Both the position numbers and the translations under genes were made by a program. From Maricaulis sp. (lineage in GTDB: Bacteria; Pseudomonadota; Alphaproteobacteria; Caulobacterales; Maricaulaceae), in the NCBI RefSeq assembly GCF_017643475.1, contig NZ_JAEPNI010000001.1:248001-312000 (forward strand): a stretch of 64,000 nucleotides of DNA, written 5' to 3'. Under the pieces are notes generated by a model. The model searched no databases. It saw nothing but the letters and a program-made list of their open reading frames with translations, and was not told where the DNA came from. Shown here in pieces: positions 46,361 to 55,027 of this stretch. Every line of letters starts with the position of its first letter. Position 1 is the first letter of the stretch.

Positions 46361-47191
46361 TCAGCCTTCCTGTGGAGTGGATTGGGTCGTGTCTTCAGCC
46401 GCGCGGAATTTGGACTGGTTCCGATCCATCAGCCACATTGCCATGTGTGTGGGCAGAACCTGCATCAACCCGGTCATGAATTTGTACCAAAGACCGGGAA
46501 CACAGATCGGTTCATTGCGTTGTACGGCATTGTAGCCGGCCTCCGCGACCTGCTCGGCGCTCAGCCACCAGAACGAGGGCATTTGCGACACCATTGAGCG
46601 GGTGCCATTGACGTCGTGAAACTCCGAATATGTGAAGCCAGGGCAGAGCGCGGTGGCATGAATGCCAAACTCCTTGCCTTCAAAATGCAGCGACTGGCTG
46701 AATTTGATCAGAGCCGATTTCACGGCTGAGTAAAGCGTATGCCCGCGGCTTCCAGGAGACAGGCCCGCGACCGAGGCGACATTGAGAATGCGCCCAAACC
46801 CCCGCTCCTGCATGCCCGGCATCACCCGGTGCACGAGTTCGCAATAGCTGGCGAACATCAGCTGGATGAAGTCCGATTGCTGTTTCCACGTTGTCTGGGT
46901 GTAGGTGCCTGACAGACCGAAGCCGGCGTTGTTGATCAGGGCGTCGACATCGCGTTCAGCCGCCCGGAGTGCGTCGATGATCTGTCCTGGGCCAGCCGGG
47001 TCAGCCAGATCGGCAGTGATGACATAGGTTTCAATGCCGAACTGTTTCTCAAGCTCTTCGGACAGAGCACGCAGCTTGTCTTCGCGACGCGCCGTCAGCG
47101 CCACATCCCAGCCATTAGCGGCATATTCGCGGGCCAGGGCTTTTCCGATACCTGAGGAGGCTCCGGTAACAAGGGCAAGGCGGCGGCTCAT
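46361..47191 (-). CDS. SDR family NAD(P)-dependent oxidoreductase
   Basis: 276 residues. Rossmann glycine motif TGASSGIGKAL with a preceding basic start, NNAGFG, a catalytic Ser in ILNVASVAGLSPGSRGHTLYSAVKSALI (Tyr and Lys present), and PGFTYSEFHD. This corresponds to the DltE/YqjQ-like classical SDR subgroup, which reduces ketones of unknown substrates. A GGGAGAGAG ribosome-binding site precedes the ATG. Confidence 0.92.
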   Translation of the reverse strand: MSRRLALVTGASSGIGKALAREYAANGWDVALTARREDKLRALSEELEKQFGIETYVITADLADPAGPGQIIDALRAAERDVDALINNAGFGLSGTYTQTTWKQQSDFIQLMFASYCELVHRVMPGMQERGFGRILNVASVAGLSPGSRGHTLYSAVKSALIKFSQSLHFEGKEFGIHATALCPGFTYSEFHDVNGTRSMVSQMPSFWWLSAEQVAEAGYNAVQRNEPICVPGLWYKFMTGLMQVLPTHMAMWLMDRNQSKFRAAEDTTQSTPQEG

Positions 47192-47252
47192 ATCTCTCTC
47201 CCGTATTTCCAGGAAGTTTAAGTGGGGAATGCCGCCCTGCTTGTCCAGTTTC

Positions 47253-48587
47253 TTATTGGCAAGACATGTCGATCAGGTTTTGGACCTCTTCAACAATTGT
47301 AGCCAGCGCCTCTGGCGACATGGCATGAGGTGCCGTGGTGTAGCCGGTTGGCAGACCGCTGGCCTCAAGCTGGAAGAGGTGATTGTGACCCGCCAGCGTG
47401 CTCACGCGGGTGGGAAGCGCGCCTCGGGCCGCGATGATACGCTCGGACATGACATTGGCCAGAACCTGCAGGTCTGATCCACCAAACAGTGCGGAGAACA
47501 AACCCGGATAGGCCTGCATATAGGGCGCAGGATCCAGGTCGAGCGCGTTCTGGGCATAGGCCTGCCCCCAGATCATGGCCTGCTGTCGCGCGATCTGTTC
47601 GGGAAGGCCAGCCTCGATCAAACCCGCTTCGATTGCGGGACCGGCTTCGCCAACTGGTGTGTCGCGCAGGGCCGTCATCACCACATCCTGGACAGCGCGC
47701 TGTGCCGCGACATCGGCATCACTGCCGCCACTGGCGCGCACGATCGCTTCGCCCTGCTCGATGAGCGTGTCAGCCATGCTCGCATGCATGCCGGCGAGGC
47801 TGAGAATGAAATCCGGCGCGCTCGACCCGGCCGCCATGAAGGCCAGCGAACCACCTTCCGAGTGCCCAATAAAGCCGACACACTGACCGTTGACGTCCGG
47901 CTGGAGGCGCAACTCCGTAAGTGCAGCGCCCATGTCGTCAGCGATGTCCTGTGGATGGTGGGGAGTTATAGCTGCGCTGTCGCCGACACCACGGTCATCC
48001 AGGCGCAGACTGGCGATGCCGGCATCCGCCAGATGTTCTGCCAGGGTTAGAAATACGCGGTGCTCACCTACCGTCATGTCCCGGTCCTGGGGGCCGGACC
48101 CACTGATGAAGACCACGCCCGGGACGGTGTTAGCGCCCTCCGGAAGTCGCAGCGAACCAGCAAGGGTGACCTCACCGTTCAGAACACGGATGTCCCGGTC
48201 ATTGTCATATCTCGCAGGGGGCGCGTTTGTCTCGGCGGGCTGCGCCATGCGCGCCATGTCGAGTTCGAATGTCTGTCCGACCTGCTCGAATTCTCCATCC
48301 AGCTGACTGTTCGGAGTCAGCGTCCCTTCGTAGCGAGCACTTGCTGCGGAGAGTTCGATGATGACGCGGTCGCCTTCGACGGTGACGCTCGTCGCCGGGA
48401 CACGGGCATTGCCCTGGTCCACCGAAATCAGTTCCCCGCTCCAGCTTCCATCGCTTTCATCGAGAACGATCTCGATGCGCAGCTGGGCCGCACCAACATC
48501 TAGCTCGCCGCCCCAGCGGCCTTCCAGTTCCGGATTCAGCGACACGAACAGTATTGCCGCCATGGCCGACGCAGGGAAAATTGTCAC
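47253..48587 (-). CDS. Exported alpha/beta hydrolase with beta-rich N-terminal domain
   Basis: 444 residues. GTG start 48587 is preceded by AGGAGG at ideal spacing. After a hydrophobic leader comes a beta-rich domain (about residues 20-110: WGGELDVGAAQLRIEIVLDE..., EGTLTPNSQLDGEFEQ) of the kind seen in front of periplasmic hydrolases. The hydrolase core has GVVFISGSGPQDRD, nucleophile GHSEGGSLAF and a C-terminal LAGHNHLF histidine. Substrate unknown; an esterase or peptidase-like role is likely. It is divergent from the sdpR-like gene, with a shared dyad in the 83-bp gap. Confidence 0.87.
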   Translation of the reverse strand: MTIFPASAMAAILFVSLNPELEGRWGGELDVGAAQLRIEIVLDESDGSWSGELISVDQGNARVPATSVTVEGDRVIIELSAASARYEGTLTPNSQLDGEFEQVGQTFELDMARMAQPAETNAPPARYDNDRDIRVLNGEVTLAGSLRLPEGANTVPGVVFISGSGPQDRDMTVGEHRVFLTLAEHLADAGIASLRLDDRGVGDSAAITPHHPQDIADDMGAALTELRLQPDVNGQCVGFIGHSEGGSLAFMAAGSSAPDFILSLAGMHASMADTLIEQGEAIVRASGGSDADVAAQRAVQDVVMTALRDTPVGEAGPAIEAGLIEAGLPEQIARQQAMIWGQAYAQNALDLDPAPYMQAYPGLFSALFGGSDLQVLANVMSERIIAARGALPTRVSTLAGHNHLFQLEASGLPTGYTTAPHAMSPEALATIVEEVQNLIDMSCQ

Positions 48588-48602
48588 GATAACCTCCTGT
48601 AG

Positions 48603-48618
48603 ATAGTTCGCAGACTAT
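48603..48618. promoter_or_regulatory. Inverted repeat, candidate operator of the ArsR-type repressor
   Basis: ATAGT, 6-bp spacer, ACTAT. It lies between the divergent hydrolase and sdpR-like genes, 53 bp upstream of the latter's start. ArsR-family dimers bind dyads of this size; autorepression of the sdpRI pair is expected by analogy to Bacillus. Confidence 0.4.
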
Positions 48619-48670
48619 TTAGGAAAAAGCCAAATTAGGCAATAGGCGAATTTTTTGCTAGAAGCGATTC

Positions 48671-48961
48671 ATGTCTGACGTATTCAAGGCGCTGGCACAT
48701 CCTGTTCGGCGCCAGGTCCTCAAGGATTTGCGGGGTGGACCCTGCGCTGCCGGCGAACTCGCCGAGCGTTTCCCCGTGTCCAAACCGACCATGTCCGGCC
48801 ATTTCAACATCTTGAAGGAAGCGGGTTTGATCCTGTCGGAGCGTCACGGCACGACCATCCGCTACCGGCTTAATGTCTCGGTCGCCGATGAGGCGATTGG
48901 CTGGCTGATGGAATTGGTCGGCAAGGAAGAGTCCGGAGAAAACAAAGGAGAAAACGAATGA
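48671..48961 (+). CDS. ArsR-family regulator, SdpR-like
   Basis: 96 residues. Winged helix of the ArsR family: FKALAHPVRRQVLKDLRGGPCAAGELAERFPVSKPTMSGHFNILKEAGLILSERHGTTIRYRL. It lacks metal-binding cysteines apart from the one in GGPCAAG. The C-terminus is a short acidic helix. The gene overlaps the SdpI-like gene by ATGA, the same order as Bacillus sdpR-sdpI, where the membrane protein SdpI captures the repressor when toxin is present. Confidence 0.92.
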   Translation: MSDVFKALAHPVRRQVLKDLRGGPCAAGELAERFPVSKPTMSGHFNILKEAGLILSERHGTTIRYRLNVSVADEAIGWLMELVGKEESGENKGENE

Positions 48962-49656
48962 TCCGCAAAGGCCTTCTTCTCTCGGCCCCCTTCCTCATCG
49001 CGATCTGGGCGATGTCGGTTTATGGCTTCATGAATGTCGAACCGGGCACGGAACTACCGCTGCACTGGGGGCTGGAGGGGCAGCCGGATCGGTTCGGCTC
49101 GCCGTTCGAAGCCCTGTTCCTGATGCCGCTTTTCATCACTGGGACGGTGGTGTTGATGGCGGTTCTGCCGATGATCGACCCCCGCGGCAACAATCTCCGC
49201 CGCTCTTCACCCGCCTATCTTGTGACCTGGATCGGTGTGCTGGCCCTGGTGACAGCGGTGCATGTCGCTGTCGTACTTGCTGCGACAGGCCAGTTGGCCA
49301 ATGGAGGCGCTGATGTCATGCCCCAGTTGGTGTCAGGTGGTGTCGGCATCCTCCTGATCGCGATTGGCAATATGCTCGGCAAGGCGCGTCCCAACTGGTT
49401 TTTCGGTATTCGCACACCCTGGACTCTGTCCTCGGACCTGGCCTGGGACAAGACGCATCGGGTGACGGGTCGGCTGATGGTGATCGGTGGGTTGGTCATG
49501 CTGGCTGCTGTGGTTCTGCTGCCAGTCAAATTTGCTTTCCTGATACTTTTGATTGGCGCCATCGGCCCGGCAGCCTTTGGGATTGTCTATTCCTATATTG
49601 TCTGGAAATCCGATCCGGACCGCGAGACACATGCGTCCAGTGACACGGATGAATAG
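48958..49656 (+). CDS. SdpI/DUF1648 family membrane protein
   Basis: 232 residues, about six membrane helices. The front carries the DUF1648 motif LPLHWGLEGQPDRFGSPFEALFLMPL, and the back the SdpI core with GNMLGKARPNWFFGIRTPWTLSSDLAWDKTHRVTGRLMVIGG, both hallmarks of SdpI. Bacillus SdpI gives immunity to the killing factor SdpC and recruits SdpR. No toxin gene is visible here. Translationally coupled to the upstream repressor. Confidence 0.93.
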   Translation: MIRKGLLLSAPFLIAIWAMSVYGFMNVEPGTELPLHWGLEGQPDRFGSPFEALFLMPLFITGTVVLMAVLPMIDPRGNNLRRSSPAYLVTWIGVLALVTAVHVAVVLAATGQLANGGADVMPQLVSGGVGILLIAIGNMLGKARPNWFFGIRTPWTLSSDLAWDKTHRVTGRLMVIGGLVMLAAVVLLPVKFAFLILLIGAIGPAAFGIVYSYIVWKSDPDRETHASSDTDE

Positions 49657-49743
49657 CCGGTTTGCCTGCAGTTTCTTTGCCGGCATGCTTGCGGGAACAT
49701 CAAGACGGCGTTAGCGAGTGGGAAATCAGTTGAGGAAACGCCC

Positions 49744-50976
49744 ATGTCCGCTTCGCGCCCGATCAAGAAAGTCGTCCTTGCCTATTCCGGTGGTCTGGAT
49801 ACTTCGGTCATCCTGAAATGGCTTCAGGACAAGTATGATGCTGAAGTCGTCACCTTTACAGCCGATCTCGGCCAGGGTGAGGAGTTGGAGCCGGCCCGAC
49901 AGAAAGCCGAGGCGGCGGGTGTATCCGAGATCTTCATCGAGGACCTCCGCGAGGATTTCGTTCGTGATTATGTCTACCCTATGGTGCGTGCAAACGCCGT
50001 ATATGAGGGTCTCTATCTCCTTGGGACCTCGATCGCCCGTCCGCTGATATCCAAGCGTCTGGTTGATATTGCCCATGCGACCGGTGCTGATGCCGTTGCA
50101 CACGGTGCCACGGGCAAGGGTAATGACCAGGTACGCTTCGAGCTTGGCGTCTATGCGTTGGATCCGGACCTCAAGGTCATCGCGCCATGGCGTGAGTGGG
50201 ACCTGACGTCGCGCACCAAGTTGATCGAATACGCTGAAGCCAATGGCATCGATGTACCAACTGACAAGCGCGGTGAGGCGCCCTTCTCCGTAGATGCCAA
50301 TCTCTGGCACACTTCTTCGGAGGGCAAGATGCTGGAAGATCCGGCCGAGGAAGCATTCGAGATTGTCTATCAGCGAACAGGGCGTCCGGAAGACGCGCCT
50401 GACGAGGCGGAATACATCGCTATCGGATTCAAACGCGGTGACGCGGTGTCGCTGAATGGTGAGGAACTTTCTCCTGCCACCATCCTGACACGCCTGAATG
50501 ATCTGGGCCGTGTCCACGGTATTGGCCGCCTCGACCTGGTGGAGAACCGTTTTGTTGGCATGAAGTCCCGCGGCATCTACGAGACCCCGGGCGGCACGAT
50601 CCTGATGGCAGCTCATCGCGGGATCGAGCAGATCACCATGGACCGTGGCGCAGCCCATCTGAAGGATGAATTGATGCCGCGTTACGCCAAGCTTCTCTAT
50701 GAGGGATTCTGGTTCTCGCCGGAGCGCGAAATGCTGCAGGCGGCAATTGATGCCAGCCAGGAATTTGTCGATGGCGAGGTGCGTGTGAAACTCTTCAAGG
50801 GTCGCGCGGATGTGGTCGGGCGCAGCTCTGAGAACTCCTTGTATTCACTCGAACACGTCACGTTCGAAGAAGATGATGTTTACGATCAGAAGGATGCCGA
50901 GGGTTTCATTCGCCTGAACGCGCTTCGCTTGCAGCTGCTTGCACGCAGAAAACGCAAACTTGGCGTAAATAGCTGA
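49744..50976 (+). CDS. argG: Argininosuccinate synthase
   Basis: 410 residues. PP-loop (N-type) motif [18 protein letters not shown] at residues 10-27, [24 protein letters not shown] and the tail [37 protein letters not shown]. It condenses citrulline and aspartate with ATP for arginine synthesis. All family blocks are intact. argH is not in the window. About 87 bp separate it from the SdpI-like gene. Confidence 0.98.
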   Translation: MSASRPIKKVVLAYSGGLDTSVILKWLQDKYDAEVVTFTADLGQGEELEPARQKAEAAGVSEIFIEDLREDFVRDYVYPMVRANAVYEGLYLLGTSIARPLISKRLVDIAHATGADAVAHGATGKGNDQVRFELGVYALDPDLKVIAPWREWDLTSRTKLIEYAEANGIDVPTDKRGEAPFSVDANLWHTSSEGKMLEDPAEEAFEIVYQRTGRPEDAPDEAEYIAIGFKRGDAVSLNGEELSPATILTRLNDLGRVHGIGRLDLVENRFVGMKSRGIYETPGGTILMAAHRGIEQITMDRGAAHLKDELMPRYAKLLYEGFWFSPEREMLQAAIDASQEFVDGEVRVKLFKGRADVVGRSSENSLYSLEHVTFEEDDVYDQKDAEGFIRLNALRLQLLARRKRKLGVNS

Positions 50977-51120
50977 AATTCCAGTGCTATAGAACAGCAT
51001 CGCCCCCAATTTCCCGGCCGATGATCCGATTTAATATCGGTTATGAAAAATTCATTTGGCGGATCAGTGCTTTACTTCGAGACCTTTGCTCGCAAACCTG
51101 AATTGGGATGCTTGGATTGG

Positions 51121-51135
51121 TTAAGCCCGTGTTTA
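51121..51135. promoter_or_regulatory. CtrA-like box upstream of the histidine kinase gene
   Basis: TTAA, 7-bp spacer GCCCGTG, then TTTA: seven of eight positions of the CtrA consensus TTAA-N7-TTAA. It lies 53 bp upstream of the kinase start. A short ACCCTAAAGGGT palindrome (51171-51182) just before the ATG overlaps the likely ribosome-binding site. Confidence 0.35.
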
Positions 51136-51187
51136 CGCTGCTTGGGCATTGTGCGCGGGCCATTGGGGGCACCCTAAAGGGTAGGCG

Positions 51188-52339
51188 ATGATCTTGGACT
51201 CAGTGCTCGTAACGAGCGTCCTAGATTTATTCTATATCGCTGTGACAATCATCGCGATTGTCTCGCTGGTCCGTTATGCCCAAAATTCTCGCATCGCCAA
51301 CATCTCCATGGAGATCAATCTCCTGTGTGCGGGCTTGGGTGTATGGACGATTTTTCACGCCATTGATTTCTTCTGGCTGCTTGTGGGTCCGGCCTTCTCC
51401 TCCCCCGAGGCAATCGCGGCCTTCTCGCGGCTTATGCACTCCGATGTGCGCCTGTTTACTGATGTCGCGGCGACCGCACTGCTGGTGGTCGGATTCCTGC
51501 GCTTGTTGTCGCGGTTCGGACAGTCCTTCAGCGATATGCGGCGAGATGCCGAGGAAATGGCCGACGAGCTGGGTAGCAACCGCGAAGTCGGTGACCAGCT
51601 GGCTGCGGCTGAACAGATCCAGCGAGATGCGGCGAAGTCCAAGACTGACTTCCTGGTTGCCATCAGCCATGAATTGCGTACCCCTCTCAACGGGATCATC
51701 GGCCTGGGCAATTTGCTGGCCAATACGGACTTGACGGACGAGCAGGGCAAGCTGTTGTCCACACTTGAACAATCCGCCCAGGCGATGCTGACCCGCATCA
51801 GTGATGTTCTCGATCTTGCACGCCTGCAAAGTGGCCAGAGGGAATTGCGAACCGTCGCCTTCAACCCGTGTGACCTGGCGACGAGCGTCCAGGCCCTGTT
51901 TACGCCGTTCGCGACCCGGAAGGGGCTGAAATTCGAGACGCGCTGTGGGGAAAACGCCAATCGCGATGTGATCAGTGATCAGATGTTGGTGAAACAGGCC
52001 CTGACCAATATCGTCTCGAACGCGATCAAGTATACGCCGTCCGGTGAAGTGACCATCGAAACCACCGTCCGTTCTGCCGGTTCAGAGCGGCTCTGGCTGG
52101 AATTCGTGGTTGATGACACCGGTGTCGGGTTGGACGGGGAGTTGCTCGAACTCCTGGTTGACAGTGAGCGTCCGATCAATGAGTCCGAGTTCGGAGTAGG
52201 CCTGGCGATCTGCTGGCGCATCGCCAGGCTGATGGAGGGGTATGTCCGGATCGAGGGCAAGCCAACCGGTGGCACCCGGGCGACGCTGTGCCTGCAGGTC
52301 CAGCGCGAACCTAAGCCGGAAGATCATGAAGACGTCTGA
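51188..52339 (+). CDS. Membrane sensor histidine kinase with compact ATP lid
   Basis: 383 residues. Three hydrophobic segments in the first ~115 residues, a coiled coil (~120-155), a HisKA with the H-box FLVAISHELRTPLNGIIGLG, and a HATPase domain with N-box NIVSNAIKYTP and D-box VVDDTGVGL. The G2 box is short (EFGVGLAI) and the segment between D-box and G2 is only about 20 residues, without a clear F-box, so the ATP lid is reduced. This might lower kinase activity or tune it. A low-molecular-weight phosphatase follows 12 bp downstream; no response regulator is adjacent. Confidence 0.92.
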   Translation: MILDSVLVTSVLDLFYIAVTIIAIVSLVRYAQNSRIANISMEINLLCAGLGVWTIFHAIDFFWLLVGPAFSSPEAIAAFSRLMHSDVRLFTDVAATALLVVGFLRLLSRFGQSFSDMRRDAEEMADELGSNREVGDQLAAAEQIQRDAAKSKTDFLVAISHELRTPLNGIIGLGNLLANTDLTDEQGKLLSTLEQSAQAMLTRISDVLDLARLQSGQRELRTVAFNPCDLATSVQALFTPFATRKGLKFETRCGENANRDVISDQMLVKQALTNIVSNAIKYTPSGEVTIETTVRSAGSERLWLEFVVDDTGVGLDGELLELLVDSERPINESEFGVGLAICWRIARLMEGYVRIEGKPTGGTRATLCLQVQREPKPEDHEDV

Positions 52340-52351
52340 GACCGGCGAGAC

Positions 52352-52816
52352 ATGACCCGTATCCTGTTTCTGTGCACCGGGAATATCTGTCGGTCGCCGC
52401 TGGCGGATGGATATGCGCGATATCGCGTTCAGGCTCTTGGACTGGACTGGCATATCGATTCCGCTGGAACCGGGGCCTGGCATGTCGGCGAGGCACCTGA
52501 CCCGAGGGCGAGGGCTGTTGCATATCGACGAGGTTATCCGATCGATAGTCTACGGGCACGTCAACTGGACGCTGCTGACCATTTCGAGTTCGACTACATA
52601 ATCGCGCTCGATCGCAGTCATCTGGACCACCTGCAGCGATATCGCCCGCAGGATGGCGTCGCCGAGAACACTCTCCTGCTGAGCTGGAGCAATTTGGCTC
52701 ACGAGGATGTTGCGGATCCCTATTATGATGATGACGCTGCGTTCGAGCTCACCGCCGATGAAATCGAGGCGGGTGTCGACGCGCTCATTGCCGCGCTGCA
52801 AACTCGCGCCAGCTGA
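52352..52816 (+). CDS. Low-molecular-weight protein tyrosine phosphatase
   Basis: 154 residues. The P-loop LFLCTGNICRSP (nucleophile Cys8, Arg14), the general acid in VADPYYDDD near residue 122 and HFEFDYIIALDRSHLDHL are those of the LMW-PTP family. Bacterial members dephosphorylate BY-kinases or sugar-phosphate-linked targets and often control exopolysaccharide. Its position directly behind a histidine kinase suggests a joint signalling unit, which is unusual. No BY-kinase is visible here. Confidence 0.95.
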   Translation: MTRILFLCTGNICRSPLADGYARYRVQALGLDWHIDSAGTGAWHVGEAPDPRARAVAYRRGYPIDSLRARQLDAADHFEFDYIIALDRSHLDHLQRYRPQDGVAENTLLLSWSNLAHEDVADPYYDDDAAFELTADEIEAGVDALIAALQTRAS

Positions 52817-52868
52817 TCTGACAGCGATTTAAGATGACCCCGGTTCCATTGCTTTCTAGACAGACGGC

Positions 52869-53699
52869 ATGGAGATCGTGCGTATCAGCGAGGCGACCGG
52901 CAAGACAAACCGGCGAAACTCACCGGCAGCCGTGTTTTCAAGAGTGTCGAGCGGTGGGATGAGGCTCGCCTCCAGCCTTGGCTCTATCAAGCTTGTACTG
53001 CAGGGGCGGGAAATCTACCGCCATCGCGACCAGCAAATTGCTGTCGAAGCCGGCCAGATGTTGCTGGTGCGCCCGGACATGGAGTTGAGCTGTGAGGTCG
53101 ACGCAGCGCATCCCACGCGTGGGCTCTGTCTATATGTAGATGAGGACAAGTCTCGGGCCATCAGCGCGCCCTATGTTCGTACGCGGGCGCCTGCCGCCTA
53201 TATGGAAACTGCGCTCGAGCTCTTTAACCGGTCAGATAGCAAAAGCCTGACGGGGCTGGACGGCCAGGATAGTCTGGAAACCTTGCAGGAGCAGGGTGTT
53301 TCGATTGCCGGCGCGATGTCAGAGCATTTCCTCCGCCTTGGACTGGAGCGTGAACTGGCGCGTTCGGCCCTGCTCTGCCGTCTCGAACTGGCCCGGGCTT
53401 TTCTGGAGGATTGCGTAGAGGGCAGTCTGGATATCGACCGGCTTTGCCGCGAAACCGGTATGTCCAAATTCCACTTCATGCGAAGCTTCAAGGCTGCGTA
53501 TGGCACCTCTCCCAAGCGCTATTGGACCAGTACGCGCTTGCTTGCTGCCATGGATGTCGCGCGCGAGATTTCCGAACCGCTCGAAGATGTTGCCCTGCGT
53601 CTCGGGTATTCGGACCGATCGAGTTTTGCCCGGGCATTTCGGCGCCATATCGGCCAGACGCCTGCGCAATTCATGCGCGCGACTGCGCGTCTTCACTGA
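52869..53699 (+). CDS. AraC-family transcriptional regulator
   Basis: 276 residues. The N-terminal ~150 residues are a cupin-like sensing domain (for example MLLVRPDMELSCEV). The C-terminal AraC domain (about residues 175-272) has two HTHs, with IDRLCRETGMSKFHFMRSFKAAYGTSPKRYWTSTRL and LEDVALRLGYSDRSSFARAFRRHIGQTPAQF. The ligand and targets are unknown. No adjacent metabolic operon is regulated in an obvious way. A hairpin follows 25 bp after the stop. Confidence 0.94.
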   Translation: MEIVRISEATGKTNRRNSPAAVFSRVSSGGMRLASSLGSIKLVLQGREIYRHRDQQIAVEAGQMLLVRPDMELSCEVDAAHPTRGLCLYVDEDKSRAISAPYVRTRAPAAYMETALELFNRSDSKSLTGLDGQDSLETLQEQGVSIAGAMSEHFLRLGLERELARSALLCRLELARAFLEDCVEGSLDIDRLCRETGMSKFHFMRSFKAAYGTSPKRYWTSTRLLAAMDVAREISEPLEDVALRLGYSDRSSFARAFRRHIGQTPAQFMRATARLH

Positions 53700-53999
53700 T
53701 TGCCGACCCCGTAAAGTATGACGGTACCGGCCTTCCTCTCTCGGGTGCGAGGAAAGACCGGCACCGCCGCCCAAAGTCATCGAGGGGGGTCTCAGGGCAA
53801 GCTCGGCGCGACTGAGGCATTTGTCCTCGCCAACGTCAGGCGGGAGAGATCAATCCGGGAACAGTGCGGCAGGTTGACCGGATCGATCGACGTGGAGCCG
53901 GTGTGCCGGCGCCACGATCTGGGTGAAGGGGATTTCGCCGCTGCCGTCTGTTCGACGTGCTCACTTTCCGTCACAGACAGGCAGCGGCGAGGTCACCGA
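53700..53999. other. Intergenic region rich in inverted repeats
   Basis: No gene in 300 bases between convergent AraC and hydrolase genes. It holds at least four strong hairpins: 53724-53764 (two 6-bp stems, loop TCTCGGGTGC); 53848-53888 (11 bp, one G-U, loop 19 nt); 53891-53916 (10 bp with one mismatch); 53935-53990 (11+6+4 bp with a single bulge, so about 21 bp). None has a U-run. The minus strand carries GACCCCCCTCGATG (53794-53779) like a loop of the sRNA candidate at 19.9 kb. Possible functions are convergent 3'-end structures or a structured RNA. Confidence 0.6.
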
Positions 54000-54947
54000 T
54001 CAGTTTCTCAAGGTCTGATCAATGAAGGAAACCATGGCATCACGTGCGGCGCTGGAGGCTTCCGCATCGGCAAGCTGGAAGAATAGCGAGTTGTGCGTCT
54101 CCTCGGAGAAATAGACAAAGTCGATCACGTCATTGGATGGGTGTTCCTCGACAATGCCTTCGAAATGCTGCGTGTAGATCGCGCTTTCACCTTCCGAGAT
54201 GATGAGTGTGGGCGTGTCATAGCCGTCCAGATAGGAGGCAGGAGAGGCGGCTGCGTGTCCTTCGCTTGGACCAAAAACGCCAAGCACATGGCCGACAGCC
54301 ACCTCTTCGCCCAATCCTTCCCGGATCAGCTCGTAGTAGTTTTCGATGTCATAGGCACCGGCGACCGGAATGGCGCCGCGCACGGTGTTGCCGTCCAGAC
54401 CCTGTTCTGCAAGGTAACTCTCATCCATGGCCAGCAATGCCGAGAGATGTCCGCCAGCCGAATAGCCGGAGACGAACAGGGCGTCGCGGTCGAGGCCGTG
54501 ATCTGCGCCATTATTCCACAGCCAGGCAAAGGCGCGGGCGACATCGCGGATATGTTCGGGGTGCTGGATACCTTCGTCCGGCAGGCGCTCTGACATCCAG
54601 CGGCCGGGAGACAGGCGATAGGACATGACGGCCACGGCGATGCCCTGGTCTGCCAGACCCTGGGCCAGGGTCATTTCACGGGATCTGTCGCCAGCTGCCC
54701 AGGCGCCACCATGGATCCACAGGACCGTTGCGCGAGGTGTGCCCTCGGCCGGCAAGACAAGATTGAGCCGGTGTCTGCGATCATCGAAATCGGCGCCGTC
54801 ATAATAGGCAAGGTCCATCACGGTGCGGGTATGCGCGCTCTCGTCCTGGGCAAGTTCATGGGCCAGTGCCAGCGGGGCATTGGCGCAGCTCAGGACCAGC
54901 GAGCTCGCAAAAACACCCGCAATCAGTTTTTCGGCAGACAATTTCAT
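54000..54947 (-). CDS. Exported alpha/beta hydrolase (esterase/lipase-like)
   Basis: 315 residues from ATG 54947. A signal peptide ends around residue 30 (LALAHELAQD). The HSL-type motif HGGAWAAGDRS and nucleophile GYSAGGHLSAL are present, as are a later acid and histidine region (SEETHNSL). BD-FAE-like serine esterases of this form cut acyl or feruloyl esters. Substrate unknown; location periplasmic. The long 53.94-53.99 kb hairpin begins 10 bp after its stop. Confidence 0.88.
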   Translation of the reverse strand: MKLSAEKLIAGVFASSLVLSCANAPLALAHELAQDESAHTRTVMDLAYYDGADFDDRRHRLNLVLPAEGTPRATVLWIHGGAWAAGDRSREMTLAQGLADQGIAVAVMSYRLSPGRWMSERLPDEGIQHPEHIRDVARAFAWLWNNGADHGLDRDALFVSGYSAGGHLSALLAMDESYLAEQGLDGNTVRGAIPVAGAYDIENYYELIREGLGEEVAVGHVLGVFGPSEGHAAASPASYLDGYDTPTLIISEGESAIYTQHFEGIVEEHPSNDVIDFVYFSEETHNSLFFQLADAEASSAARDAMVSFIDQTLRN

Positions 54948-55027
54948 CAAGCACACTCTTTCTGCAGCACATCCAGAATGAGGACACGATAAAAGCCGCC
55001 TCGGATCTATGACCGAAATTGCTCGGT

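Noticed and set aside
53792-53974. 60-codon minus-strand frame in the hairpin-rich gap
   Set aside because: GTG start without a ribosome-binding site, low-complexity residue pattern, and it crosses several strong stems.
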